Positions 24,731-34,364 of a DNA stretch of 64,000 bases are shown one piece after another. The stretch is from Stratiformator vulcanicus (GTDB lineage Bacteria > Planctomycetota > Planctomycetia > Planctomycetales > Planctomycetaceae): NCBI RefSeq assembly GCF_007744515.1, contig NZ_CP036268.1, forward strand, positions 4,645,113 through 4,709,112, given 5' to 3'. The notes under the pieces are model-generated. The model saw nothing but the letters and a program-made list of their open reading frames with translations, was not told where the DNA came from and searched no databases. Position 1 is the first letter of the stretch, and each line of letters starts with the position of its first letter. The translations under genes and the position numbers were made by a program.

Positions 24731-25457
24731 CGGTCCATCGCCAAAATGTGTCGTGTCTCGCAACACGCGACATTGTCATGCAATCCGCACGACGGCAACC
24801 GTCCGCAGCGAAAACGTGTACGCCCCACCTACAAGCCGCGCACGAAGTAAGCGGATATTCACGCTGCATTCCGATCCGCTTACTTCGTGCGCGGCTTGTT
24901 GCGGTGACCGCTCAAGTCAACGCCGCAGGCCGACGCTTCGCACGATAGCCCGACGCGCGAGCGAGGCCGTTCAAAACCCCGCGACACGTCGAAAGGATCG
25001 CGACGAAGAGAGCTGATAACTGTCGCATTGACCAAAGGCACGTCCGGTGCCAAACGTCAGACTTCACGGCCTCGCTGGCGCGTCGGGCTATCGGCGACCG
25101 GATCGATCGGCTCGCAAGGCAGCCCGACGCGCGAGCGAGGCCGTTCAAAACCCCGCGACACGTCGAAAGGATCGCGACGAAGAGAGCTAATATCGGTCGC
25201 GTTAGACCAAACGCACATTCGTTGCCAAACGTCGGACATCACAGCCTCGCTGGCGCGTCGGGCTATCGGCGACCGAATCGATCGGCTCGCAAGGCAGCCC
25301 GACGCGCGAGCGAGGCCGTTCAAAGCCCCGCGACACGTCGAAAGGATCGCGACGAAGAGAGAGCTGATAACTGTCGCATTGACCAAACGCACGTCCGGTG
25401 CCAAACGTCAGACTTCACGGCCTCGCTGGCGCGTCGGGCTATCGGCGACCGGATCGA
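24731..25457. other. Repeat-rich intergenic region
   Basis: About 730 bases without a supported gene. It contains the perfect 26-bp palindrome at 24831-24899 and the three-copy tandem array at 24947-25459. The open frames that run through it on both strands arise from the repeats themselves. Confidence 0.7.
24831..24899. repeat. Perfect 26-bp palindrome, family A (GCTTACTTCG variant)
   Basis: The left arm 24831-24856 (ACAAGCCGCGCACG then AAGTAAGCGGAT) is the exact inverse of the right arm 24874-24899, with 17 bases between. A single arm of the same type occurs at 13911 and a diverged one at 63215. Confidence 0.85.
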
Positions 25458-25459
25458 TC
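24947..25459. repeat. Three-copy tandem repeat, unit 174-175 bp
   Basis: Units start AGCCCGACGCGCGAGCGAGG at 24947, 25121 and 25296, so the period is 174 and 175 bases. Each unit has CGCGACACGTCGAAAGGATC in the middle and ends with the inverse arm GCCTCGCTGGCGCGTCGGGC, so each is itself a long stem-loop related to family A. The last unit touches the stop codon of the outer membrane protein gene. A truncated copy of the flank (GCCGCAGGCCGACGC) lies at about 24920. Confidence 0.9.
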
Positions 25460-26645
25460 AGCGACGCAGGCCGACGCGGAAGAGGAAGGAACTGTCGGGC
25501 GAGAAGTCGCCGATGCCTGACTCGAATTCGACGTCACGCCCGAAGACGTAGCCCGTCTCGACAAGCACAGCCAACCCGGAGTCGTACTTCTGCTCGGCAC
25601 CGACAATCAGTCGGAAGTCGCGGATCGTTATTTCGTCGTTGAGGCCACTGGCTCGCTCTACGGCCCAGCTTCCGCCCCCGAACTCCCCGCCGATGTAGCC
25701 CCAGATTTCGCTGTTCGGCCCGCTGCCGATCTTTTTTGTCACCTTTGGTCGAGGGAAGACAAGCTCGTACCGCAGGTCAGGATTCGGGGCATAGATCATA
25801 CCCAAGGCGGGTACAGCCAGAATGTCATCGCGATCGAGGTACACCACGCCGACTGCAAATTGAAGCTGCCGCGACATTGCGATGAACAACAGAGCTCGGG
25901 CCGGCAGGCGAAATGCGTCCGAGGTCGTGTTGTTGAAGTCGGTGAAGAAACTCGGCGTCACCGCGACTTCGTAGCCGTATTGAATATTGATTTGACCGCG
26001 ATAGGAGAACGTCAGTTGCAAGTTGTAGAGCTGATCGGGAACGTCGGCCGCGAACGATGCCGACTCGTCCGCGAAAGTGCCGCCGAAACCTGGGGTGATG
26101 GAAAAACCGGGCAGCACCGGGCTGAACGACGTGGCCGATAGGTCGAACTCATTGAGTCCAAATCCACTGTCGGCAGTACCGACGAGGGTGTAAGTCGCCC
26201 GCATTTTCTTGAGGCCGACGGGGACGCCGCCGAACGTCGTTGTGACGGCATCACCGAGTGCGGCGGGCGGTCCCTGTGCCCGAACGATCGGTTCGGCGCG
26301 AGCGATGTCGCTTGCGGTCCCGAACGGAACCTCGCCACCGGCATAGCCAAAGACGTCTTCAACGAGTTCGTCGAGAGACTCGATCCGTGTCGACGCAGGA
26401 GCTTCGACGAACCGGTAGTCATTCTCGGAAGCGGTTGCCGGATTGAGCAGATCGCGCCGCTGCGGTACCTCGGCAAAGCGATTTTGTGGGATCGCGAAAA
26501 TGTTGGTATCAGCCGATTTGAAGCGGCGGCCTGACCGAGCTTCTTCGGCGGCGTCGAGTCCGCGATCGGCCTCGACCTGAGCTATGGCCGGGGCGGCAGC
26601 GCAGAACGCCAGAGCCGCGATGAGTAATCTCACGGGAATGATCAC
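25458..26645 (-). CDS. Putative outer membrane beta-barrel protein
   Basis: A signal peptide (LLIAALAFCAAAPAIAQ) is followed by a disordered N-terminal third. From about residue 145 there are repeating amphipathic strands with aromatic ends, such as QLYNLQLTFSYRGQINIQYG and DSGLAVLVETGYVFG, and the protein ends SSFLFRVGLRR. This is a beta-barrel pattern; it resembles planctomycete proteins grouped as DUF6268, which I name from memory and not from a search. The start is GTG 26645; GTG 26630 is an alternative. The gene ends exactly at the tandem array. Its load or substrate is unknown. Confidence 0.75.
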   Translation of the reverse strand: MIIPVRLLIAALAFCAAAPAIAQVEADRGLDAAEEARSGRRFKSADTNIFAIPQNRFAEVPQRRDLLNPATASENDYRFVEAPASTRIESLDELVEDVFGYAGGEVPFGTASDIARAEPIVRAQGPPAALGDAVTTTFGGVPVGLKKMRATYTLVGTADSGFGLNEFDLSATSFSPVLPGFSITPGFGGTFADESASFAADVPDQLYNLQLTFSYRGQINIQYGYEVAVTPSFFTDFNNTTSDAFRLPARALLFIAMSRQLQFAVGVVYLDRDDILAVPALGMIYAPNPDLRYELVFPRPKVTKKIGSGPNSEIWGYIGGEFGGGSWAVERASGLNDEITIRDFRLIVGAEQKYDSGLAVLVETGYVFGRDVEFESGIGDFSPDSSFLFRVGLRR

Positions 26646-26880
26646 GTTGGGAGAGTCGAAGACGAAATGTCAGAAATGAAGAGAGGGCCGGGAGCGATAG
26701 CAGGAACCGTTGAGGAACGTCAAGCCGAAACCCGGGATCGCACCGGTCTTGTCCGATGCGATTCGATTGCAAGATGACAGCAATCGGCGTATCTTGCCCG
26801 ACTCGAAACTTCGCGACTCCGACCGAGTCGATGAGCCCTGTATCTTCACTTCGATAAATTACTGACGGACGAGTTTGATC

Positions 26881-27060
26881 ATGCCACGTGTTGAACGCAG
26901 CCGAGAAATCGCACGCCGCCGAACCCGCCGGGCGAAGTTGGCGAAGCTGCGAAAGAAGTACGCCGAAGCACAAACCGACGCCGAGCGCGACGAAATTTTC
27001 GCCAAAGCCCGCCGAATCAGCCCCTTCGTCGAGTTCCAAGCCGAAGCCAAAGAAGAGTAG
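26881..27060 (+). CDS. Small basic conserved protein (DUF6800-like)
   Basis: This 59-residue protein begins PRVERSREIARRRTRRAKLA and is strongly basic up to residue 30, then amphipathic (KARRISPFVEFQAEAKEE). I recall such proteins as a planctomycete family (DUF6800), but that is not verified here. The sequence suggests RNA or ribosome binding, since it resembles short ribosomal proteins in composition. ATG 26881 has GGACGAG eight bases upstream. A perfect palindrome followed by a T-run, which can terminate its transcript, stands 27 bases after the stop. Confidence 0.72.
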   Translation: MPRVERSREIARRRTRRAKLAKLRKKYAEAQTDAERDEIFAKARRISPFVEFQAEAKEE

Positions 27061-27087
27061 AGCGCGAGACGCAATTCTAAAGCGCAA

Positions 27088-27157
27088 ACAAGCCCGAAGC
27101 GCAAGCGAGGGACAATTGATCACGTCCCTCGCTTGCGCTTCGGGCTTGTAAATTTTT
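27088..27157 (+). repeat. Perfect 26-bp palindrome, family A, acting as a terminator
   Basis: The left arm (27088-27113, ACAAGCCCGAAGCGCAAGCG...) and the right arm (27124-27149) are exact inverses, with a 10-base loop. AAATTTTTTG follows, so on the plus strand this forms a textbook intrinsic terminator for the small gene at 26881-27060. It is the best-preserved copy of the family. Confidence 0.88.
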
Positions 27158-27172
27158 TGAACAAATAAGAAA

Positions 27173-27202
27173 GCCCGCCGGATCAGCGATCCGGCGGGCT
27201 TC
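27173..27202 (-). terminator. Terminator of dnaK
   Basis: A 12-bp perfect stem (GCCCGCCGGATC and its inverse) with a three-base loop lies just after the dnaK stop codon. On the minus strand it is followed by TTTCTTATTTG. It probably also serves convergent transcription. Confidence 0.75.
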
Positions 27203-27223
27203 ATCTATTGAGACGTCGAGCGA

Positions 27224-29143
27224 TCAGCTCTTGGTCTCGAATTCGGCATCGATCACGTCGTCATCCGACTCCGTTGATCCGCCGTCTGGTTCCTGTCTAC
27301 CGGGAGCAGCTCCGGCTTCGCCAGCCTGCTCTTCGGCACCGGCATAGAGCTGCGCCGAGAATGCCTGCACCGCCTGTTGCAGATCGTTGACCGCACTCGT
27401 AATCAAGTCGGCGTCTTCACCGCCCACTGCCTCATTGACCTTATCGATCGACGATTGCAGCGACGACTTGGCGGAATCGTCCAGCTTCTCTTCGTTCTCC
27501 TTGATCAACTTCTCGGTCTGATAGACGAGCGTGCTGCCGGAGTTTTTCGCTTCGGCCAACTTTCGCTTCTTCTCGTCCTCGGCCGCGTGCGCTTCGGCGT
27601 CCTTGCGCATCCCGGCGATTTCGTCTTCGCTCAGGCCGCTCGACTGCTCGATCTTAACGGTCTGCTCTTTGCCACTCGCCTTGTCCTTGGCGGAGACGTT
27701 CAAGATACCGTTCACATCGATGTCGAAGCCGACTTCGATCTGCGGCACGCCACGCGGCGCCGACGGAATGCCGTCGAGATTGAACTCGCCCAACAGCCGG
27801 TTGTCGGCGGCCATCTTGCGTTCGCCTTGGAAAACGCGGACTGTCACCGCCGGCTGATTGTCGGCTGCCGTTGAGAACGTCTCGGTCTTCGTGACGGGAA
27901 CCGTCGTGTTTCGTTCGACGAGGACCGTCATGATGCCGCCTTCGGTTTCGATACCGAGCGACAGCGGCGTCACATCGAGCAGCACGACGTCTTTGACGTC
28001 ACCGGCGATAATGCCGCCTTGAATCGCGGCGCCGACGGCAACGACCTCGTCCGGGTTGACGCCTTTGTGCGGCTCCTTGCCGAACATCTCCTTGACGAGT
28101 GCCTGCACAGCGGGGACGCGGGTCGAACCACCGACGAGAACAACCTCGTCGATTTCGCCCTTGCTCAGCCCGGCATCTTTCAGACAGCTTTCGACCGGAC
28201 CGCGGAGCCGGCTCAGAAGCGGGTCGATCAATTTTTCGAACTCGCTGCGCGAGACCTGCATTTGCAGGTGCTTCGCGCCGGAGGCATCCGCGGTGATGAA
28301 CGGCAGATTGATGTCGGTCGATTGAGCCGAGGAGAGTTCCTTCTTGGCTTTCTCAGCCGCTTCCCGCAGCCGCTGCAAGGCCATCGCGTCGCTTCGCAGG
28401 TCGATGCCCTGCTCCGACTTGAACTGATCGGCAATGTGGTCGATGAGAACTTCGTCAAAGTCGTCCCCGCCGAGGTGCCCGTCACCACTGGTGCTGAGCA
28501 CTTCGACAAGTTCGTCGCCGACTTCGAGGATCGAAACGTCGAAGGTGCCGCCCCCGAGGTCGAACACCACGATCTTCTCGTCCTTTTTCTTTTCAAGCCC
28601 GTACGCGAGCGCGGCGGCGGTCGGCTCGTTGATGATCCGCCCGACTTCGAGCCCGGCGATCTGACCGGCGTCTTTGGTCGCTTGGCGCTGGGCATCGTTG
28701 AAGTACGCCGGGACGGTGATGACCGCTTTGTTGACCTTGTGGCCGAGATAGCTTTCGGCCGCTTCCTTGAGCTTGCGCAGCACGAGAGCGGAAACCTCGG
28801 ACGGCGTCATTTGCTTACCGCCGACTTCGACCTTCACGTAGTCCTCACCCCCGCCAATGACGGGATAGGGGACCATTTTCTCTTCCGACTGAACTTCGTT
28901 GTGCCGACGGCCCATGAACCGCTTGATCGAATAGACGGTGTTCTTGGGGTTCGTCACGGCCTGCCGCTTGGCAGGCTCGCCGACGTGGACGTCGCCTTTG
29001 TCGGTGAAGGCCACGACACTGGGGGTAATGCGATTGCCCTCTTGGTTCGCGATGACTTTCGCCTCGCCCCCTTCGAGCACGGCAACGACCGAGTTGGTCG
29101 TTCCGAGGTCAATTCCGATAATCTTTTCGCCTGATGAGGCCAT
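27224..29143 (-). CDS. dnaK: Chaperone DnaK (Hsp70)
   Basis: DnaK is the ATP-dependent Hsp70 that binds exposed hydrophobic peptides. The N-terminal phosphate-binding motif [18 protein letters not shown] is intact, followed by the second phosphate motif [18 protein letters not shown] and the adenosine motif [17 protein letters not shown]. The linker is followed by [13 protein letters not shown], and the substrate-binding domain and helical lid complete 639 residues. The tail ends with acidic residues (DDDVIDAEF). GGAGA lies before ATG 29143. No dnaJ or grpE is adjacent. A long leader with a strong hairpin precedes it. Confidence 0.98.
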   Translation of the reverse strand: MASSGEKIIGIDLGTTNSVVAVLEGGEAKVIANQEGNRITPSVVAFTDKGDVHVGEPAKRQAVTNPKNTVYSIKRFMGRRHNEVQSEEKMVPYPVIGGGEDYVKVEVGGKQMTPSEVSALVLRKLKEAAESYLGHKVNKAVITVPAYFNDAQRQATKDAGQIAGLEVGRIINEPTAAALAYGLEKKKDEKIVVFDLGGGTFDVSILEVGDELVEVLSTSGDGHLGGDDFDEVLIDHIADQFKSEQGIDLRSDAMALQRLREAAEKAKKELSSAQSTDINLPFITADASGAKHLQMQVSRSEFEKLIDPLLSRLRGPVESCLKDAGLSKGEIDEVVLVGGSTRVPAVQALVKEMFGKEPHKGVNPDEVVAVGAAIQGGIIAGDVKDVVLLDVTPLSLGIETEGGIMTVLVERNTTVPVTKTETFSTAADNQPAVTVRVFQGERKMAADNRLLGEFNLDGIPSAPRGVPQIEVGFDIDVNGILNVSAKDKASGKEQTVKIEQSSGLSEDEIAGMRKDAEAHAAEDEKKRKLAEAKNSGSTLVYQTEKLIKENEEKLDDSAKSSLQSSIDKVNEAVGGEDADLITSAVNDLQQAVQAFSAQLYAGAEEQAGEAGAAPGRQEPDGGSTESDDDVIDAEFETKS

Positions 29144-29250
29144 GCTTCAATCTCCAATGAAATTCGTTGATGCGGGGGCCGAAGAGCCGTGCCCGCTGTG
29201 ATTGTCGAGGTGGTTGAGAGTTGTGACGGGCTGAATGCCGAATCGGGTCG

Positions 29251-29291
29251 CTCTCGTCACCGAGCAGGACCAATCCTGCTCACCGCGAGAG
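29251..29291 (-). promoter_or_regulatory. Nested hairpin in the dnaK leader
   Basis: GAGCAGGA at 29262-29269 pairs with TCCTGCTC at 29274-29281 around a four-base loop, and the outer CTCTCG (29251-29256) pairs with CGAGAG (29286-29291) across an internal loop. It is about 110 bases before the dnaK start codon, inside the predicted transcript. A temperature- or protein-sensing role is possible but unproven. Confidence 0.4.
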
Positions 29292-29391
29292 TCACTCCAC
29301 CATGTTACCGGCGAGTGGGACGCACTTTCAGCCGCCAATAAGCAAAGCAACCGACATGCCGGGAACGCCAGAAGCCGCTATAAATCGTAAA

Positions 29392-29420
29392 CTAATATTT
29401 TCATTACACTTACGACTCAA
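29392..29420 (-). promoter_or_regulatory. Candidate promoter of dnaK
   Basis: Reading the minus strand, TTGAGT (29420-29415) is followed by 17 bases and TATTAG (29397-29392). Each box matches the sigma-70 consensus at four of six positions, in an AT-rich island. It would give a leader of roughly 240 bases. Confidence 0.35.
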
Positions 29421-29755
29421 GACAGGCCCGTTCCTCTCTTCACGGTAACGATCGCACGCACTTCACCCGCCAAAGTGGCAACACCCGAGAGTCACGCGCG
29501 GCCAAAACGACAGGCCATTTTGGCAGTCCGCGGTTGTCGTTGCCGCTGCACAGACCGGTTTACAGGACACGTAGCCGACATCGACCCGCTTCCTTGACAC
29601 CCTGAATGGGCACCGGTACAACCCCCGATCTCATCGGAGGTTACGTGCTCCCGGCGATTACAGAACGGCGAGCGTCGATTTCGATGGCGGTATCCAGACC
29701 GCCGCATTGATTTCAGCCCGCCCTGATTCACCCACCAACGAACCGCCCCATCGCC

Positions 29756-30901
29756 ATGGCCAAGAAAGCGACCGCGAGTTCGAACGCAGCAAAGAAAACG
29801 GGGTCGAAGACCGGGGCAAAGAAGTCGGTCAAACGCAAGAAGCCAACCGCGACCGCGGTGAAGCAGCTCGATCAACAGATCGTGAAACTCCTGAACGAGC
29901 GGGCCGACCAGATCGCCGAACTGCTGCGAGGCGAGGAGGATCCGGCCGCCGCGCTGTACGATCCCACTCACGATGAGCAATTGCTGAAGACCGCCGTGGG
30001 CCTCAACAAAGGGGACCTGCCAGAGCAAACGCTTCGTCGCGTTTTTCAGGAGGTCATCAGCGCGGCCAAGCGACGCATTCGCGTGCAGCGGGTCGTCTAT
30101 CTCGGTCCGGAATTCAGCTTCTCCCATCTGGCGGCAATCGAACGATTCGGGCAATCGGCTGACCTGGTGCCGGTCAACACAATCGGCGCGGTCTTCGAAG
30201 AGGTCAATCGCGGGCACGCGATGTTCGGGATCGTTCCGATCGAAAACAGCACCGACGGACGCGTGGTCGACACGCTTTCGATGTTCGGCAAATTGCCGGT
30301 TCGAATTTGCGGCGAGGTTCAGCTTCAGATCCACCTGCACCTGTTAGCGAACGGTCCGCGTGGGCAAATCACCGAGGTTTACAGCAAGCCGCAGGCGCTG
30401 TCGCAGTGTCGCAACTGGCTGGCCCGCAACATGCCGCAGGCGCGGCTGATCGAGGTCACCAGCACATCGACTGCCGCACAACTGGCCCGCACGAAACCGG
30501 GGGCTGCGGCCGTCGCAAGCCAGCAGGCTGCCGTCGACAATGGCCTGACGATCCAAGCCGAAAACATTGAAGACAACCCGCACAACATCACGCGCTTCGC
30601 CGTGATCGGCGAGGACATCTGCAAGCGCAGCGGTAAAGACCGCACGGCTGTTCTGCTGCAGGTCGCCCACCAACCGGGCGCCTTGCACGATGCACTGATG
30701 GCTTTTAAGAAGAACAAGATTAATCTGACTTGGATCGAATCGTTCCCGCTGTTCGGTGCCGAAAACGGCTACCAGTTTTTCCTCGACTTCGAGGGACACG
30801 CCGATGATGCTGCCATCAGTCGAGTATTGAGCGATTTGGAGAAAAAAGCCGTCCGGATGGAACTGCTGGGATCGTATCCTCGCAGTTTGACGATCGGTTA
30901 G
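29756..30901 (+). CDS. pheA: Bifunctional chorismate mutase / prephenate dehydratase
   Basis: This enzyme makes phenylpyruvate from chorismate through prephenate. Residues about 35-100 form the chorismate mutase helix ([20 protein letters not shown]). From about 105 comes the dehydratase, starting [20 protein letters not shown] and containing the active-site [15 protein letters not shown] and [10 protein letters not shown]. The ACT regulatory domain holds [21 protein letters not shown] and TWIESFP. The mutase plus P-protein layout of 381 residues is common in planctomycetes. The first 30 residues are a Lys/Ala-rich extension. The start ATG 29756 lacks a clear Shine-Dalgarno site. Confidence 0.95.
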   Translation: MAKKATASSNAAKKTGSKTGAKKSVKRKKPTATAVKQLDQQIVKLLNERADQIAELLRGEEDPAAALYDPTHDEQLLKTAVGLNKGDLPEQTLRRVFQEVISAAKRRIRVQRVVYLGPEFSFSHLAAIERFGQSADLVPVNTIGAVFEEVNRGHAMFGIVPIENSTDGRVVDTLSMFGKLPVRICGEVQLQIHLHLLANGPRGQITEVYSKPQALSQCRNWLARNMPQARLIEVTSTSTAAQLARTKPGAAAVASQQAAVDNGLTIQAENIEDNPHNITRFAVIGEDICKRSGKDRTAVLLQVAHQPGALHDALMAFKKNKINLTWIESFPLFGAENGYQFFLDFEGHADDAAISRVLSDLEKKAVRMELLGSYPRSLTIG

Positions 30902-30924
30902 AATTGACCGGGACATCGCGGAAC

Positions 30925-30941
30925 GGCGCCCGGGCGCCTTT
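30925..30941 (+). terminator. Weak hairpin after pheA
   Basis: GGCGC and GCGCC flank CCGG and are followed by TTT. The stem is short and the T-run minimal, so termination would be weak. Confidence 0.3.
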
Positions 30942-31019
30942 CGTCGACAGGATGGCCCCTACCTTTATCTACGATCGGCGAAAGCGACGCCGTTCAGCTT
31001 CGAATCGAAGGTCGAGTTT

Positions 31020-31796
31020 ATGCGGCGGTTATACGTGGCCGGCAACTGGAAGATGAACACGACGCGAACGTCGGGGGTCGACCTCGCGACCGCGATCGCC
31101 GCAAAGGTTCCCGCGGAGGGATGTCCGGTCGACGTCCTGGTGGCGCCGCCGTTCCCCTATCTCACCGCGGTCAGCGACGCGATCTCGGGCAGCGGCGTCA
31201 AACTCGGAGCGCAGAACGCGTACTTCGAAGCGTCGGGAGCGTTCACCGGCGAAGTCGCCGTCGACATGCTCAGGGACGTCGGCTGCGATGCCGTGATCCT
31301 CGGCCACAGCGAACGTCGTCACGTGCTTGGTGAGACCGACGAGACGATCAACCGCAAAGTGCTGGCGTCGCTTGAGGGCGGACTGCCGGTCATCCTGTGC
31401 ATCGGCGAATTGCTCGAAGACCGCAAGGCCGACCGAACTGAAGCGATTCTCGATGAGCAACTGACCGGCGGCCTGAACGACGTCTCGGCCGAGCAGTTAA
31501 GCGAGATCGTGCTGGCTTACGAACCGGTTTGGGCGATCGGGACCGGCGAAACCGCCACGCCCGAGCAGGCCCAAGCGGCCCACGCCTACACGAGAGACTG
31601 GATTCGCCGGAAATACGGTGACGCCCCCGCAGACGCGATCCGCATCCAATATGGCGGAAGCGTTAAACCAAACAATGCGGCCGAATTGCTGGGGCAGTCC
31701 GACGTTGACGGAGCGTTGGTCGGCGGAGCCAGTTTGAAAGCAGACTCCTTCACGGCCATCATTGAAGCCGCGATTAGTGTCGCCGAGGGTGCGTGA
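31020..31796 (+). CDS. tpiA: Triosephosphate isomerase
   Basis: TpiA interconverts dihydroxyacetone phosphate and glyceraldehyde 3-phosphate in glycolysis. The catalytic Lys is in [10 protein letters not shown], the electrophilic His in [16 protein letters not shown], and the catalytic Glu in [21 protein letters not shown] with the mobile loop 6. The phosphate site [12 protein letters not shown] is present. At 258 residues the length is normal. It is followed at 79 bases by secG, a gene pair often found in bacteria. Confidence 0.97.
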   Translation: MRRLYVAGNWKMNTTRTSGVDLATAIAAKVPAEGCPVDVLVAPPFPYLTAVSDAISGSGVKLGAQNAYFEASGAFTGEVAVDMLRDVGCDAVILGHSERRHVLGETDETINRKVLASLEGGLPVILCIGELLEDRKADRTEAILDEQLTGGLNDVSAEQLSEIVLAYEPVWAIGTGETATPEQAQAAHAYTRDWIRRKYGDAPADAIRIQYGGSVKPNNAAELLGQSDVDGALVGGASLKADSFTAIIEAAISVAEGA

Positions 31797-31874
31797 TTCG
31801 ACGTACCATCGAACAAGCCGCTGAATCAGCCATCTTAATTATCGATCATTCACGGAATTTCTAAGGTCCATCTG

Positions 31875-32294
31875 ATGCTCTTGGTTTTTGCAAGCGTGTG
31901 GTCCTACATCACAATGACCCTCCTGATGATTGTCGGCCTGTTGCTGATGTTCATCATTCTGTTGCAGCGGGGACGAGGCGGTGGCCTCGCCGGTGCATTC
32001 GGCGGTGCCGGCGGTCAAAGCGCCTTCGGTACGAAAGCAGGCGACGTGTTCACTCGCATTACGATCGTGGTAACGGTTGTCTGGGTTGCCTTGGCCGCGG
32101 CGAACGGATTTCAATTGCGAGCCGATGCGGTCGTGAACGCCGACAAATTTAAACCGAGCGGTCCGGCGATCGAATCAACGGAGGACGGTGAGGACATCTT
32201 CGGCCCCGCCGAGTCAGGCTCGGCCGTCGAATCGTCCGGAACTGGCGAGCCGAATCCGTTCGAAGAGCTCGAGTCGGGTTCGGCTACGAATTGA
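31875..32294 (+). CDS. secG: Preprotein translocase subunit SecG
   Basis: SecG is the small auxiliary subunit of the SecYEG channel. It has two membrane helices ([19 protein letters not shown] and [16 protein letters not shown]). The family signature, an [13 protein letters not shown] stretch followed by [16 protein letters not shown], lies between them on the cytoplasmic side. The protein is 139 residues; the last 60, acidic and low-complexity, extend beyond the second helix. ATG 31875 follows tpiA at 79 bases. Confidence 0.93.
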   Translation: MLLVFASVWSYITMTLLMIVGLLLMFIILLQRGRGGGLAGAFGGAGGQSAFGTKAGDVFTRITIVVTVVWVALAAANGFQLRADAVVNADKFKPSGPAIESTEDGEDIFGPAESGSAVESSGTGEPNPFEELESGSATN

Positions 32295-32385
32295 AGCGTC
32301 GGTATTTAGCTCAATTACGGTCGCTTCTTATTCGGCTCGGCCGACTGGTCGATTAATCCCGGTTCTTTCCCGCCAAGGTGTCACT

Positions 32386-33270
32386 GTGCTACTGAGCATG
32401 ACCGGCTTCGGCACCGCGCGGGCCGAGACAGAAGCCTGGGCCGCCACCGTTGAACTCAAATCGGTCAACAACCGCTATTTGAAAGTTTCGACGCGCCTGC
32501 CGGAAGTGCTCAACCCCAAGGAAGGGGATGTTGAGCGGATCATCAAAGAGTTCGTCGCTCGCGGCTCGGTGCAATTGCAGATTCGGTTGGAGCCGACAGA
32601 CTGCAAGACCCCCTACCGCGTGAATGCGGACCTCGTCAAAGACTATTGGACGCAGGCCGAAGCGATCCGGCTCGACCTTGGAAAGTCGGCGCCGATCCCG
32701 ATTTCGAGCCTGTTTCAGTTGCCTGGAACACTTGTCGATGTGTCGAAAGCGACCGCCTCAATCGAAGAGGTCTGGCCGCTCGTCGAGCGAGCGTTGCGAT
32801 CGGCGGGCGAAAAGCTGCTGGAGTTCCGTCACTACGAGGGAGCCGCGATGGATGCAGAGCTGCGAAAGTACGCCAAGGTGATCGCCGAGCAGGTCGACGC
32901 CGTCGAGAAGCAAGCCCCGGCGGTAATCAGCACCTACCGCGAAAAGATGCTCGATCGGATTCGCACGGCCTTGAGTGAGTCCGACGCGACGGTGACCGAA
33001 GAGAATCTCATCCGCGAAACGGCGATCCACGCGGACCGCTGCGACGTCACCGAAGAGATCGCCAGAATGCGATCGCATCTGACCCAATTCGAGCAATTTC
33101 TCGACGACTCCGAGTCTCAGGGACGCAAACTCGACTTCCTGATTCAGGAGATGAATCGGGAGATCAACACGATCGGCTCGAAGGCGAATGACGCGTCGAT
33201 CGCCCATCTCGTGGTGGAATTGAAGGGGGCGGTGGAAAAACTGCGTGAGATTTTGCAGAATGTCGAATGA
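32386..33270 (+). CDS. YicC-family endoribonuclease
   Basis: YicC proteins are ribonucleases implicated in RNA decay; the family is recognised by SMTGFGTARAE at the start, SVNNRYLKVSTRLPEVL and a helical middle. The C-terminal DUF1732 part reads RCDVTEEIARMRSHLTQFEQ and LDFLIQEMNREINTIGSKA. The predicted length is 294 residues. GTG 32386 is supported by AAGGTG five to seven bases upstream; the ATG four codons later would also start the core. The gene overlaps gmk by 11 bases, the usual yicC-gmk association in this and many other bacterial groups. Confidence 0.92.
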   Translation: MLLSMTGFGTARAETEAWAATVELKSVNNRYLKVSTRLPEVLNPKEGDVERIIKEFVARGSVQLQIRLEPTDCKTPYRVNADLVKDYWTQAEAIRLDLGKSAPIPISSLFQLPGTLVDVSKATASIEEVWPLVERALRSAGEKLLEFRHYEGAAMDAELRKYAKVIAEQVDAVEKQAPAVISTYREKMLDRIRTALSESDATVTEENLIRETAIHADRCDVTEEIARMRSHLTQFEQFLDDSESQGRKLDFLIQEMNREINTIGSKANDASIAHLVVELKGAVEKLREILQNVE

Positions 33271-33922
33271 CGGTCTGGGAGTTGCGATTCGGCGGGGCAG
33301 GCTCCGGGTGGAAAATTCAGTTCCCGCTCCGGAGAGAGCGATCCGAATTCTCGTGCTGTCCGGCCCCAGTGGCTCGGGCAAATCAACCGTTGTGAATCGA
33401 TTGATTCAGACGACCACATTGCCGATTGAAAAAGCGGTTTCTGCGACGACGCGCCCGCCGCGTCCGCACGAACAAAACGGCGTCGACTACCATTTTTTGT
33501 CACCTGAGGAATTCGAGACGAAGCAGGCAGCAGGCGAATTCCTGGAGACGGCTGAAGTACACCGCACCGGACACTGGTACGGCACACTGCGATCCGAAGT
33601 CGAGCGGGCCATTGGGCAACGACGCTGGTCGCTTCTTGAAATTGACGTCGATGGAGCGGCCGAAGTTCGAAGAGCATTCCCCGGCAGCCTGCTCATTTTT
33701 TTGAAGACGAAATCGCTAGAGGAATACGAATCGCGACTTCGTGGTCGCGGAACAGAATCGGCAGAAGTCATCGCCCGACGAATGCAAACCGCCGCAGCGG
33801 AACTAACGCGGGCCGCCGACTATGATTTTCAGGTAAATAACGACGATCTCGACCGGGCGGTCGGTGAAATCGTCGGTATCGTTGAAGAGCGTGAGGCCCA
33901 AATCGATGCTGGAAGCGTTTAA
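33260..33922 (+). CDS. gmk: Guanylate kinase
   Basis: Gmk phosphorylates GMP to GDP. The P-loop is [18 protein letters not shown] at about residues 36-53. The GMP-binding segment [20 protein letters not shown] and [14 protein letters not shown] follow, and the [13 protein letters not shown] part corresponds to the core sheet. The protein is 220 residues with a 30-residue N-terminal extension that is poorly conserved. ATG 33260 overlaps the end of the yicC-like gene by 11 bases, and the gmk end overlaps rpoZ by 17 bases, so the three are translationally linked. Confidence 0.95.
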   Translation: MSNDGLGVAIRRGRLRVENSVPAPERAIRILVLSGPSGSGKSTVVNRLIQTTTLPIEKAVSATTRPPRPHEQNGVDYHFLSPEEFETKQAAGEFLETAEVHRTGHWYGTLRSEVERAIGQRRWSLLEIDVDGAAEVRRAFPGSLLIFLKTKSLEEYESRLRGRGTESAEVIARRMQTAAAELTRAADYDFQVNNDDLDRAVGEIVGIVEEREAQIDAGSV

Positions 33923-34190
33923 AGAAGAAGAAATCGTCAACAAGGTCGGCGGGCGATTTAAGCTCTCGTCGCTCATCCAGAAGCGGCTCGTTGCGCTGAA
34001 CCGCGGCGCCCGGCCGCTCGTCGAAATGCAGACGAAAAACCAGATGGAAATCGTCGTGCAGGAGATCATCCAGAATAAGATCTTCCTCGACGCCTCCGGC
34101 GAAGTAAAACCGGTCAGCCCACTCGACGCCTTGGGTGGCGACGGCGGTCCGGACGAAGCCGACGGCGGTCCATCGTTGGATGAACTCTAA
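33906..34190 (+). CDS. rpoZ: RNA polymerase omega subunit
   Basis: Omega helps RNA polymerase assembly. The 94-residue protein has the helical core [39 protein letters not shown], then [19 protein letters not shown], with a Gly/Asp-rich tail. This is the short form typical of planctomycetes and relatives; identification rests on this pattern plus the gmk-rpoZ-coaC order. GAGG lies before ATG 33906. The overlap with gmk is 17 bases. Confidence 0.85.
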   Translation: MLEAFKEEEIVNKVGGRFKLSSLIQKRLVALNRGARPLVEMQTKNQMEIVVQEIIQNKIFLDASGEVKPVSPLDALGGDGGPDEADGGPSLDEL

Positions 34191-34202
34191 GTCGGGCTCA
34201 AT

Positions 34203-34345
34203 ACAAGCCCACAGCGCAAGCGAGGGATATAAGGGAAGACCTCCAATTCGTCACCGGGTGTCGCCGATCGCTGCTCTCTGTATGGACCTGCGATCCCTCA
34301 AAGGACGCCGCGTGAGCAAATCTCTTGCTCGCGCGGCGGGCTTGT
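34203..34345. repeat. Palindromic repeat, family A, with long insert
   Basis: The left arm 34203-34228 (ACAAGCCCACAGCGC...) and inverse right arm 34320-34345 (ending CGGCGGGCTTGT) are about 91 bases apart and not fully matched. Five T residues follow, so it may terminate the yicC-gmk-rpoZ transcript just before coaC. Confidence 0.75.
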
Positions 34346-34364
34346 TTTTCGATCGAATCCGACC

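Larger units (their letters stand above)
29144..29755. other. Divergent intergenic region between dnaK and pheA
   Basis: About 610 bases hold a candidate dnaK promoter, a nested leader hairpin, and an unassigned pheA-proximal part. No CIRCE (TTAGCACTC inverted repeat) is present. I see no gene. Confidence 0.6.

Noticed and set aside
24947-25459. A CRISPR array reading of the tandem repeats
   Set aside because: The units are 174-175 bases with no short repeat and unique-spacer pattern, and no cas genes are present.
29144-29420. CIRCE operator for dnaK
   Set aside because: The TTAGCACTC/GAGTGCTAA pair is not present.
29492-29755. Minus-strand open frame opposite the pheA start
   Set aside because: It is the antisense shadow of pheA and its leader, with no protein pattern.
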